Shown here piece by piece: positions 11,464 through 20,775 of a stretch of 64,000 bases of DNA. The notes under the pieces were generated by a model. It saw only the letters and a list, made by a program, of their open reading frames with translations, was not told where the DNA came from and ran no database searches. Within the stretch, counting starts at the first letter, position 1, and the number at the start of each line of letters is the position of its first letter. The translations under genes and the position numbers were made by a program. The DNA comes from Rhizomys pruinosus. Lineage: Eukaryota; Chordata; Mammalia; Rodentia; Spalacidae. Where the stretch lies: the NCBI GenBank assembly GCA_009823505.1, contig VZQC01009601.1, forward strand, positions 2,928,440 through 2,992,439, read 5' to 3'.

Positions 11464-12897
11464 ATGTCCATTTTCCAAAACTCTTGTATAGATTTAATGC
11501 AATTCAATAAAATCCCCAAGAGTTTCTTCACAGGCTTGGACACAAAAGTCCTTAAATCATTGGGAAAAACAAAAGACCCCGAATAGCCAAAACAACCCTG
11601 AGCAAAAAGACTACACAAGAGGGATCTCTATACAGACTTCAAACTATACTAACGGGCTATATCATAAAAACAGCCTGGTACTGGCAACAAAAACAGACCT
11701 GTTGAGCAATGAAACGAAACCGGAAGATCGTCTGGCCATAAAATTTCAGCCATCTTATATTTGACAAGGGGGTCAAGAAGCCACAATGGAAAAAGACAGC
11801 ATCTTCAGCAAGTGGTGTTGGCAAAACTGGATCACCACTTGTAGAAGAATGAAATTAAACCCCTACCTCTCACCCTGTACACATGTCAACTCCAGATGGA
11901 TCAAAGACCTCAATGTGAAACCCCAATTCTGAAGGCATAGAAGAAAAATTGGCAGCAGACTAATAAGACATAGGCGTAGGAAAAGACTTCTAAACTTCCT
12001 AAATGACAAGAGCTGCACAAGAATAAAGTCACAATGTGACAAATGGAACCTTATAAACCAAAAGCTTCTGTTACATCAAAGAAACAATCAAGGGGCTGGA
12101 GAGATAGCATGCAGACATTACATTCATACCAACAAAATAAAAAAAAAAAAAAAAGAAACAATCAAGTAGTGAAGAAAATCCCACAGAGTGGGGGAGGAAA
12201 CCTTCACCGCAGATACATCTGACAAAGCATTGATTTCCAGATATATAAACTACTATCAAAAACAAAGAAAAAAGAAAACAATGACCCACTCAACAGATGA
12301 GCAAAGAACTGAACAGAGACTTCACAAGTGAGAATTAGAGATGGCTGAGAAATACTTAAGAAGTGTTCAACATCACTAATCATTAAGGAAATGCAAATCA
12401 AAACCACTTTAAGATATCATCTTACTCCAATAAGACTGGCTAGGATCAAGAAAACAAATGATACCAAGTGCTGGAGAGGTTGTGGGGAAAGGGGAACACT
12501 CATCCACTGCTGGTGGGAATGTAAACTAGTACAGCCACTATGGAAAGTAGTGTGGAGAACCCTTGGAAGACTTGGAATGAACTTGCCACCTGACCCAGCC
12601 ATACCACTCCTGGGCATGTACCCTCAAGACTCACCCCACTGCAGAAGTACATGCATCGCCATGTTTATTTCAGCTCTCTTCAAAATAGCAAGGAGCTGGA
12701 ACCAACCCAAATGCCACTCAACTGATGAGTGTATAGAGAAAACGTGGTACATCTACACATACTATGCAGCAGTCAAGAATGACGACATCATGAGCTTTGC
12801 AGGAAAATGGCTGGAGCTAGAGGACATCATGCTGAGTGAAGTAACACAGTCCCAGAAAAACAAACGACGAATGGTATCCCTCATCTGTGGATGCTAG
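11464..12897 (+). pseudogene. L1 ORF2 C-terminal half, broken
   Basis: This is the ORF2 region downstream of the palm up to the usual stop. Recognisable blocks are the [12 protein letters not shown] stretch, M-W/W-Y-I-Y-T-x-[13 protein letters not shown] and the end [15 protein letters not shown]. The last 168 codons (12391-12897) are still open and end at the normal ORF2 stop. Upstream the frame is broken several times and by a B2 fragment. This part of ORF2p includes the Cys-rich region required for retrotransposition; here it cannot be translated from a complete protein. Confidence 0.88.
12093..12151 (+). mobile_element. B2 SINE with large internal deletion, TSD present
   Basis: Only the first bases of B2 (GGGCTGGAGAGATAGC) and the last ones (ATGCAGACATTACATTCATAC plus A-tail) are present. 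About 140-150 bp between them are missing. A perfect 15-bp TSD (AAAGAAACAATCAAG, 12078-12092 and 12152-12166) shows that it inserted as a unit inside the L1. Confidence 0.88.
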
Positions 12898-12975
12898 TGC
12901 CAATTACCTAGTTGTATTTCTTGTGTATGGCCCCCTGAGCTTTTGTCCAAACCAGTTGGGAGTGATGCATATTGG

Positions 12976-13012
<37 letters not shown>

Positions 13013-13242
13013 ATCAACAACAGAAAGGGCTGCATCGAAGAACTGACTGAAATGATGAACTTCTGCTCAGAACAGTCAACATCCTCATGGAGAATATTGA
13101 GAAAGACTGAGAAAGAGATGAAAGGCATGTTTGGCAGAATGCATGAGCTCTGGTGGGGTGGGGGAATTGGGGGGACATGGGTCTAGAGTTGTTAAAAAAT
13201 AAAAATATATTTATAAAACAACAACAACAACAACAACAAGAA
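12898..13242 (+). other. L1 3' UTR with (AAC)n tracts
   Basis: Non-coding tail of the scrambled L1. It holds a (CAA)n tract at about 12978-13012, a G-rich stretch at about 13150-13180, and ends with TTATAAAA followed by (CAA)n at about 13216-13240 in place of a pure A-tail. The final about 70 bp differ from the end shared by the other L1s in the window (ATGAAATGCACAAAGCATC). Confidence 0.75.
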
Positions 13243-13890
13243 AAAGACTGTAAGAGCCATAGACATGCTTGAAGACCATACAGAAGTAGAATCCTACAAG
13301 CTCCTGGCTGCTTGCCCATATGATCCTACAGAATTAATGTTAGCATGAGCAAGACCCATGCAAACTCAAACAGACCAAAACTTAGCATGGTACTACAGAA
13401 ATGGGTAGCAGAACCTTTGAAAAACTGGAAGCTAATTATGGTTGGGTGGAGAATAACTGTCCTTCTTTAAGCAGGGGTTTCTGGATATAAATGTCATTAA
13501 TACTGTATTAGTCACATTTCTGTTGCTGTGACAGAAACACCATGACCAATGGAACTTATGAAAGAAAGAGGTTATTTGAGCTTTCTCTTGATGATTCCAG
13601 GGAATTAGAATCCATCCTGGCTGGGAGGCATGGTGACAGGAAGTGGCAGAAAGCCTAGGCTCTCATTTTCAAGCAGGCACAGAAAGCAGAGTGACTTGAG
13701 ATTGGAAAGGCTTTTTGGACTCCCTTCCTCCAGTATGGCCTCACCTCCTAAGACCTCCCACATCAGAGGCACCAACTGAGGACAAAATCTCCAAATACCT
13801 TGAGCCTGTGGGGGACATTTTCACTCAAACCACCACAGATTCTATGTATGAAAAACAGAAATATTCAATAAAAACATCAATAACAATAAT
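13243..13890 (+). mobile_element. old Lx-like L1 3' UTR, right part
   Basis: Continuation of the element begun at 10684-10744: AAGACTGTAAGAGCCATAGA and following text to 13503, then a MaLR LTR (13504-13837), then the L1-type end TATGAAAAACAGAAATATTC and AATAAAAA at about 13846-13880. It is the oldest layer of the stack. Confidence 0.55.
13504..13837 (-). mobile_element. MaLR LTR (MTD-like), solo
   Basis: The minus-strand sequence starts TGTGGTGGTTTGAGTGAAAA, the usual start of a rodent MTD-type MaLR LTR as I recall it, and ends with GCAACAGAAATGTGACTAATACA. It sits within the Lx-like 3' UTR, so it is younger than that element. No convincing 5-bp TSD was found. Confidence 0.65.
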
Positions 13891-13959
13891 TTTAAAAGCT
13901 CCCTCATCCAAGAGAGGGCAATGAACACAAAGGGCCACAAATGGCCAAAGCATAGAAAC

Positions 13960-14480
13960 TAAGGGCCTGCATAGTGTGGGTCCTGGGACAGCAATCCCAT
14001 ATTAAACTTCACCCATCCAGGGCTTGGGGACAATTGTGGAAGAGAGAGCAAAATGCTTGTAAGAGCCACAGGAGGAGATTCATGACTGCATGAATATAGA
14101 GACCTTGTGCATATGAACTTATAGCAATAGTGACATGACAGCAGATAAAACACAATCAGACAAAAACCACGCATAGATCTGTGGCTCCAATCTTAGTCAA
14201 AGAACTATAGGGCAACTTGATTACTGCTGGGTGAGGAAGAGCTGATCTTCTTTAAGGAACAACTTTATGTAGGATTACTAGACCTCAGTGGATGAATATC
14301 CACTGAAGGATGTCAGGGGATACTAGCATGACATGATAGGCCTTAACATAAAATACAGAATGCATGAAATCCAGTAGGGATTATGGAAGGGTGCGCATAG
14401 GGAAGGTGATATAAAGATGATTAAGATGTTGTATATGAGATTCACAATAATTCAATAAAAGTAATTCAATTGAAAACAAC
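13960..14480 (+). mobile_element. old Lx-like L1 3' UTR, second copy
   Basis: It contains GGGCTTGGGGACAATTGTGG and GCTTGTAAGAGCCACAGGAG, homologous to the block at 10698-10744. Its right half (about 14190-14470) is the plus-strand counterpart of 7440-7770. It ends with ATTCAATAAAAG. There is no coding part. Confidence 0.6.
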
Positions 14481-15330
14481 TGATTTGCAAATTCCTATAT
14501 CTGTGCTAGGTTTGAGTTCAGGCAAAGCTCCATAGTAAATAATATTATCATTGGAGACCTTCAGCCAAGGTCAACTGTCCTACATTCTCTTTGTGATCTA
14601 CCTTGTCTTTGTCTTTAAGTTATTCCCTAACAGCAATAATAATAAATAAAAGAAAACAGGATGAGACTTAGGTTCCAGTCAAATGACCCCCCCACACACA
14701 CTGGGAATTATCAAAAATCTTAAAAAACATAACCACATCTATACAAATGCTTGACTATAAACCTGTAATTCTATAATTAAATTATAAGTAAAGTTTTCAT
14801 GGTTATCTGTAACACACGTGGAAGAGATGACAAGAATTTAATTGAAGAACTTGTTTGTAGGAAAGTATTATATCCTTTTAGAAGAAACCCCAGAGACTTC
14901 TATGAAATCATCTTTCAATCAAACTTGAAGCAGACAGGAAGGCAGAAAAGATGGGGAAGAAAGTTTACTCTGGTGAAGAAGTACTTCCAGTCTTCCTCCA
15001 TCTTCTCCACTGCACACAGGGTGTCTCATAAGGCTGGTACAAAAGAGCAACAAGGATTTCATTCTCCAGCCTTAGAGGTCTGGAGTTAGGAAAACCTGGA
15101 TGTAAATTTGGGTTTGTGTCCTTTTGTTTGTCACATGGAATAGTGACTTAGTGAATATCTAATAGCTATCTCTGCATTAACTCTGGCTCCAAAGTCTATT
15201 CACACAATCTGCCCCTGTCCAGGATCCACCATTCATTGTCAAAATGTCTCATTTCTTCCTAAAAGACTCTGCCTGATGCAGTCTTCTCCATTAAGTGAAT
15301 CATTTGCTTGAACTCATGGCTCCTAAGAAC
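14481..15330. other. sequence without a gene
   Basis: A 96-codon open frame (14799-15089) has no recognisable motif. The rest is unremarkable AT-rich DNA. Confidence 0.45.
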
Positions 15331-15565
15331 TTTTCTTTTTTTATTTTTATTGAAGTTTTGTGTATTTCATAGATCATTTCTCATTCCAATTTAGACTCGT
15401 TTCCCTTTCATGTCCTCCACCCCACTGGAGTTCATGTCTTGTATTTTCCTGAGTCTATTTAAAGTTTTTCAAAGCAGAGGATTATTGTTTTGGGGAGAAC
15501 TTTAGTGTTTCAGTTGATTCTTTGTCCCACATTTTTTGTTGTTCCCTCCAATTTGTAATATATAN

Positions 15566-15825
15566 TGTATGCATGCAAAATAACAACCAGGAATTCTGTG
15601 TAATTATGGTAATGGAGAATTTGCTTTATTGCCTGCTGCAACTCAATTTTATAAGCAAAACGACGTCAGCTCCCAGAGCCAATCACAGACCCTCAGTTGA
15701 CTGTATACTGCTGCTCTGCCTAGCATCATGTGGCTGGGCCACAATGCTTGCTCCCTCTTGGGGTGTGGGGTCCTGAGGGGTGCTAGCTGAGAACTAGCCC
15801 CTAGCCCTGAATTCAAATTGGATAT
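15566..15825 (-). mobile_element. solo LTR inserted in the L1 3' UTR
   Basis: On the minus strand there is a CRE-like TGACGTC (15662-15668), then a TATA box in TTATAAAATTG (TATAAA at 15648-15653), then an AATAAA poly(A) signal (15625-15630), in the order and spacing of a retroviral LTR (U3 to R). The surrounding L1 3' UTR is interrupted here compared with the other copies. The exact ends are uncertain. The left end next to the n base starts with TG and the right end merges into a (TA)n run (about 15823-15847). Confidence 0.5.
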
Positions 15826-16351
15826 ATATATATATATATATATATATCACCTATACTATCATTATATCACCTGAAAATACTGTTTGGGATTCACATTTTT
15901 CCCTTGTAATTTTATATTAAATATGCATACATACCCTCCACCCATACACCAAAATTATAAAATCCAAAAATAAGTGATATGTTAATTCTAGAGCCCCTTA
16001 AGGGATTGACATTATAAGAGCACAGTTGCTTTCCAAATAATACCAAATGCTGGAGAGGTTGTGGGAAAGAGGAGCACTCATTCACTGATGATAGGAATGT
16101 AAGCTTGTACAACCACTATGGAAAAACAGTATGGAGAACCCTTAAAAGACTCAAAATGAGCCTACCACCTGACCCAGTCATACCACAAGATAATCCTACC
16201 ACAAATATACATGCATAGCCATGCTTATTGCAGCTCTCTTCACAATAGCAGAGCTGGAACCAACCCAAATGCCCCTCAGCAGACGAGTAGATAGAGAAAT
16301 GTGGTACATCTACACAATGGAGTTCTATGCAATGGTAAAGAAGGATGACAT

Positions 16352-16561
16352 TGGGCTGGAGAGAGGGCTCAGCGGTTTAGAGCACCAACTGCTCTTGCAG
16401 AAGACCCAGGTTCGATTCACAGCACCCACAGGGCAGCTAAGAACGGTCTTTAAATCCAGTTTCAGGGGAGTCTGACGCCCTCTTCTGACCTCCATGGCAT
16501 TGCATGACAGAGGTGAACCAACCTACATGAAGACAGTACACTCATACACATAAAAAATAAT
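16352..16561 (+). mobile_element. B2 SINE without the internal duplication
   Basis: Complete B2 with head GGGCTGGAGAGAGGGCTCAG and B box GGTTCGATTC, a single CCAGTTTCAGG block, and a short A-rich end. It is directly followed by a second B2, and the two together sit between AAGGATGACATT (ending at 16351) and AAAGATGACATC (about 16826-16838) in ORF2. Confidence 0.88.
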
Positions 16562-16562
16562 A

Positions 16563-16791
16563 TGGGCTGGAGAGATAGCCTAGCGGTTAAGAGTGCCTAC
16601 TGCTCTTGCAGAGAACCAGGGTTCAATCCCCAGCACCCACGTGGCGGCTAAGGACCGTCTGTAACTCCAATTCCAGGAGAAATCCAGTTCCAGGGGAATC
16701 CGAGATCCTCTTCTGACCTCCGCGGCACTGCACCACACGGGTGCACAAACCTACATGCAGACAGTACATTCATACACATACAAAAATACAA

Positions 16792-16823
<32 letters not shown>
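16563..16823 (+). mobile_element. B2 SINE with the internal duplication, (AAT)n tail
   Basis: Second B2 in tandem, of the subfamily with the duplicated CTCCARYTCCAGG block, ending in an expanded (AAT)n microsatellite (about 16791-16823). It probably inserted into the A-rich tail of the first B2. Confidence 0.88.
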
Positions 16824-16824
<1 letters not shown>

Positions 16825-16954
16825 GAAAGATGACATCATGAACTTTGCAGGATGGAGCTAGAAGATATTATGTTAAATGAAGTAACATTGTAAGGTCTTC
16901 TAAAGCAACCAAGTCTATTTCCACCATAATGGTCAAAAAATGGTCAAACAGAAA

Positions 16955-17160
16955 AGTTTGAATCAAGGTCATCAAGAGGGCCCAGCCAATAAACGTGCTT
17001 GCCATCAAGCCTGGGGAACTAAGTTCAAATCCCTCCCAAACCTACATGAGAGAACTGATTCCTGCAATTTGTCCTCTGACCTCCACATACAATGCTGTAT
17101 CAGGCAGAGAGAAAGAAAGAGACAGAGAAGAGAGAGACAAAGGCAGTTATAATAAAGGAA
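16955..17160 (+). mobile_element. tRNA-derived SINE, diverged (B3/B4-like)
   Basis: A degenerate tRNA-like head (GTGCTTGCCATCAAGC, then GTTCAAATCC as B box) is followed by GAGAACTGATTCCTGCAATT and TGTCCTCTGACCTCCAC, blocks seen in older rodent tRNA-SINEs. A purine-rich tail (GAGAAAGAAAGAGACAGAG) follows. Confidence 0.6.
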
Positions 17161-18890
17161 TAAATAAATTTAAAATAGCTTTTTAAAAATAAAACTTGAA
17201 TCAAAGTATTTTTTCTTGCTCTCTAGCCCAGGTTTCTCATTATTACAGAAATATGTCCTGCATGTTCAGACACCTTGCCAACTCATCTTAAATTCCTTTG
17301 GAAAAAATTGGGACTATCAATAAACATGTAATATTGCAGCAATTAAAAATATTTTCCCTCCAAAACTATAATAATTTATCCCAAATTAAAACTTGTCAGT
17401 TCCACTATTATGTTTAACATGATTTACATATGTGCTTTCTGAATAAGTCCTACCTATGTTTATTTCAAATAGAGTTCCTGAATAGCAAAAGCTTGGGAGA
17501 TATTTAAGAGTGTAGAAAGCCATATCCCAAAGTTCATTCATGTCCACTGTGCTCAGAATTTTAGTTGTGATGAATCATACATAATGCAAGAGCAGGAGAA
17601 TTAGGGAAAGTTCAGCAAAAATCATTTGAACTTCCATTAAGAGAGGGTTAGTGTTCTCCCGCCATCACACCATTAAGCATCTCATTATCATTAGTTCTCT
17701 GTCAGTTTCAACAATTTTCTTTTCATCTAAACACCACTTCATTCCGTGACCCTAAAATGCATTTTTGACCTCATTAACCACTTTGGTGTTGCCCTTGGAA
17801 TAATAATAAGTTGAAACCAATCTCCATCTGTATACTGAGCTTGACATTCACTTAAGTTAGATAGTTGTGATTCCCAGCCATTGCTAGAGGGCACGTATTT
17901 GCCCCTGAGTTCAACCAGTCTGCCTTAGAGATCCAGAGTCTGTGTAAAGGGATGGCAATGAAGCAATAGGTGTAGATTCCATTAATCAATAGATAATACA
18001 ATAGAAGTAAATGTTCTTTGATGTAATGGGAAGAACCCTGGAGATGATGCCTTAACCATGTGGCCGTGTGAATACAGAGGATGGATAGGGTAATTCACAG
18101 TTGTCCTGTGAATCTTGTTGTTCTAAGGCTAAAAGACAACAAATTAAACTTAGAGGGTCCCCAATTATATTGATTTTATAATAAGCAAAATTACTTTATG
18201 TTCTATCCAATGCTCTGAAAAAAGTATCATAAATTATTTTATATGTTCTTTATTTAAAATTGATACTTAACTGGGTGTGCTGAGCTTAATTTGCTTGTTC
18301 TAGTCATTGGTCATGTCTAGTTTTCGAATTTAGTTAGGTAGTACTTCAGAGTTATAAGAATAATAGCATAATAATCTCTCTTTGACCATAGAGGAAAGGT
18401 AACAGAAACTACTATTATTTCTATGTTTCTATGTGTCTTCCATATTTGGAAGAAAGTGGAAGGAGAAAAAAAAACTTTCTATAAAACAATATTTTCATTT
18501 CTCCAGTGCAGTATAACATTCAGTCCTGATTTCATTAAATGGTATCCATGAGAAATAGGTGAAGGGATTATTTCCCTAATGGTCCAGTTAGTATAGAAAA
18601 GAATCATGACATTTATAGCTCTATGAAACAAACTATAATTTTGTGTAACCCTCTCTTTTTCAGATGAAGAACTAGACTCTGGGCAGTTAGGGGACTTGCC
18701 AAAGGTCAGGCAATAAAAACACTGACTCTGGGATAACCAATGTGTTAAGGAATATTGAATCATCCATCCTCACTCAAACCCTGATCGGTAGTGATATCAG
18801 GATTTTCAAGTAATGAAAACAGTCTGAGCAGATAACTAACATTCCTTGAGAAAGTAGGGCAGCAACTAGCAGCACTAAGAGTTAAGGACA
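17161..18890. other. AT-rich sequence without a gene
   Basis: About 1.7 kb in which I see no gene and no repeat that I can name. The ORF at 18479-18763 (minus, 94 codons) has no motif and looks accidental. Confidence 0.45.
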
Positions 18891-19373
18891 CAGCCAGAAT
18901 TGACCAGAGTCGAAGACAACAGCTCCAGAGAGAGTGGACTGTTTTGCTTCTCATCCACCTGTGCCCCTTGTCTAAGCCTAGGGAACAATCCGCGGAAGGG
19001 GGGCAAGGTAGAATGTAAGGGCTGCGATTGGGGTGAATGGTGAAACTACAGCAATGTAGTCTGGACACTCATTTGATCAACTTGATTGAACATACAACCC
19101 CTCACCCCCACTGGATGGTGGGGCTGTAGGTGTTTGGGCACAACAGCCTGCAGATAGGTTTTGCATGAAGGATGCTTGTACTCATGGATTATCACTTATA
19201 GCTAAAAATGAAAAAAAAAAAACTGAGAGAAAGATGCAGGACAGATATGGCAGAATGCATGATCTGGGATGGGGTGGGGGTGGGGGGGAAGGGAAAGGGA
19301 AATATGCCTGAACTGAATTGGAAAATGATGTATGAAATGCACAAAGCATCAATAAAAAAAATGTTAAAAAAAA
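18891..19373 (+). mobile_element. L1-3'-tailed retroposon, copy 1
   Basis: The body (18891-19210) is nearly identical to 24921-25240, and its middle (GGGAACAATCCGCGGAAG, then GAATGTAAGG) resembles the Lx-type 3'-UTR block. An A-run (about 19209-19222) is followed by the L1 3' end shared with L1A, L1B and L1D (CTGAGAGAAAGATG to GCATCAATAAAA). It is either the 3' UTR of another L1 subfamily or a non-autonomous element that uses an L1 tail. Confidence 0.7.
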
Positions 19374-19377
19374 GTTG

Positions 19378-19622
19378 ACAGCTGCCAGGAGTCAGTGAGG
19401 TGCTGGCAAGGCAAGGTGGACCTGCCTTGACCCTTAGGGCCTACTGGTGAGTGGGGCAAAGTAGCAACCCAATCCAACACCCTCCACCCTCCCCATCATC
19501 CTGGTAATCTTGGTGGAGCTCTGATGCAGAGGACCTAACAAGCAGAGCATTGTTGATTGTAGTCTGTACAGCCAATTTTGAGGTTCCAGAATTCAAAGAA
19601 ACAAATCAACAGACAAATCAAC
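19378..19622 (+). promoter_or_regulatory. L1A 5' UTR (short, non-monomeric)
   Basis: About 245 bp, relatively GC-rich, precede the ORF1 start and directly follow the tail of the retroposon at 18891-19373. It differs from the 5' UTRs of L1B and L1D. A promoter role is inferred only from position. Confidence 0.45.
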
Positions 19623-20775
19623 ATGCCAAAGACACAAAGAAAAACAACATGGAAAAACTCATAATAAATCCACACCGAACTCTACCAATCCTACAGAAAA
19701 TCCTTACAATGAGATATCTGAGGAAAGAAGCCAAGACACTAACCTTAGAAGAACAACTGTAGACATAGTCAAAGAAATGAGAGAAATAAGGGAAGAGAAT
19801 GAAAAACACAAGAAGGACCTAGAGGGAGATAATGACAAACAGTGGAAAGAACTAAGGGAAGAGATTGAAAAACTAAAGAAGGACCTAGAGGGAGAAAATG
19901 ACAAACTCTGGAAGGAAATAGAAACACTGAAAAGATCCCCAGGCCAAAACAAAAAAAGAGAACGAGCAATGAACCAAGGAGCTACAAGATCAGAATGACA
20001 GGCTCCAGAGGGAGGTGGAAAATCTAAAGAAATCACAGGATGAAATGAAAAAGGAAATTGAAAGTTCATCCAGCCACCAGGAAAGGCCTCAGAAGCAGAA
20101 TGGAAGAAGCAGAAAAAAGAATATCAGACCTGCAGGATAATACAGAAAAACTAGAAAGCTCAAGTAAAGATTATGAAAAAATTTAAAAAAAACCCAAGAG
20201 TGGAACAACCAGGAAATGTGGGTCACTATGAAAAGATCAAACCTCCACATCATAGGGATAGAGGAAGGAGAAGAATCCCAAGACAACACTATTGACCAGA
20301 TCTTCAACAGGATAATAAAAGAAAATTTCCCCAAACTGAAAAAAGACAATCCCATACAAATACAAAGAGCACATAGAACACCAAATAGACAGGACCAGAA
20401 AAGAAACTCCCCATTATATAATTGTTAAAGCAATAGATGCTCAAAACAAAGACAAAGTACTGAAAGCCACAAGAAAAATAACAAGCTACGTATAAGGGGA
20501 AACCCATCATAATCACACCTGACTTCTCAGTCCAAACTATGAAAGCTAGAAGAACATTGCCCAAAGTATTCCCTGTGCTAAACGACTTTAGATGCCAACC
20601 CAGTCTACCATATCCAGCAAAAATATCAGTTATAGTTGAAGGAGAAAGAAAAATCTTTCACGACATGAACAAGATGAAAGAATACATGTCTAAGAAACCA
20701 ACACTTCAGAAAATACTTGAACCCATCCAAAGAACAGAGTAAAGGAGCAACTATCCCTAAGCAATTAGAGAGAGA
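19623..20775 (+). pseudogene. L1A ORF1 (RNA-binding chaperone), broken
   Basis: ORF1p forms trimers through a coiled coil and coats L1 RNA. The chosen start at 19623 (M-P-K-T-Q-R-K) matches the corresponding starts of the other copies. A Glu/Lys-rich heptad region is visible at about 19777-19990, the RRM-like part with M-K-R-S-N-L-H-I-I-G-I-E-E-G-E-E-S at about 20228-20280, and the C-terminal domain with Y-P-A-K-I-S and G-E-R-K-I-F-H-D at about 20610-20670. Frameshifts separate these parts (for example near 19665 and 20000), so no full product is possible. Length of about 1.15 kb matches a complete ORF1. Confidence 0.88.

Larger units (their letters stand above)
10745..13242 (+). mobile_element. 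5'-truncated L1, internally scrambled, with TSD
   Basis: A single L1 insertion bounded by a perfect 16-bp TSD (AAAGACTGTAAGAGCC, 10729-10744 and 13243-13258). In order it holds a sense ORF2 reverse transcriptase piece (10745-11077), an inverted ORF2 piece (11078-11336), a B1 (11337-11463), sense ORF2 from the end of the palm region to the normal stop (11461-12897) and a 3' UTR ending in AAC repeats. A small B2 sits at 12093-12151. Because one TSD pair encloses everything, the scrambling belongs to one insertion or happened inside it afterwards. Confidence 0.88.
15331..16888 (-). mobile_element. minus-strand L1 with 5' inversion (twin priming)
   Basis: The left part (15331-16032, apart from an LTR insertion) is an L1 3' UTR in minus orientation beginning with the T-rich reverse of the A-tail. 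The right part (16033-16888) is the C-terminal end of ORF2 in plus orientation. Read on the minus strand this is inverted-ORF2 followed by sense 3' UTR, the classic arrangement made when two primers start cDNA synthesis on one L1 RNA. About 100 bp around the ORF2 stop is missing at the junction. One undetermined base (n) is at 15565. I could not find a clear TSD. Confidence 0.75.
16033..16888 (+). pseudogene. inverted L1 ORF2 C-terminus
   Basis: The stretch reads from the C-W-R-G-C-G-like zinc/Cys region (about 16040-16070) through P-P-D-P-V-I-P and [12 protein letters not shown] to D-D-I-M-N-F-A-G. It is interrupted by two B2 SINEs, has frameshifts and ends before the ORF2 stop. It is the 5' (inverted) part of the twin-primed L1. 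Confidence 0.8.

Noticed and set aside
12978..13012. poly-Asn frame from (CAA)n
   Set aside because: Microsatellite in an L1 3' UTR, not a coding repeat.
15565..15565. undetermined base (n)
   Set aside because: An assembly ambiguity beside a TA-rich run. It is noted because it blurs the LTR edge, but it is not a biological feature.
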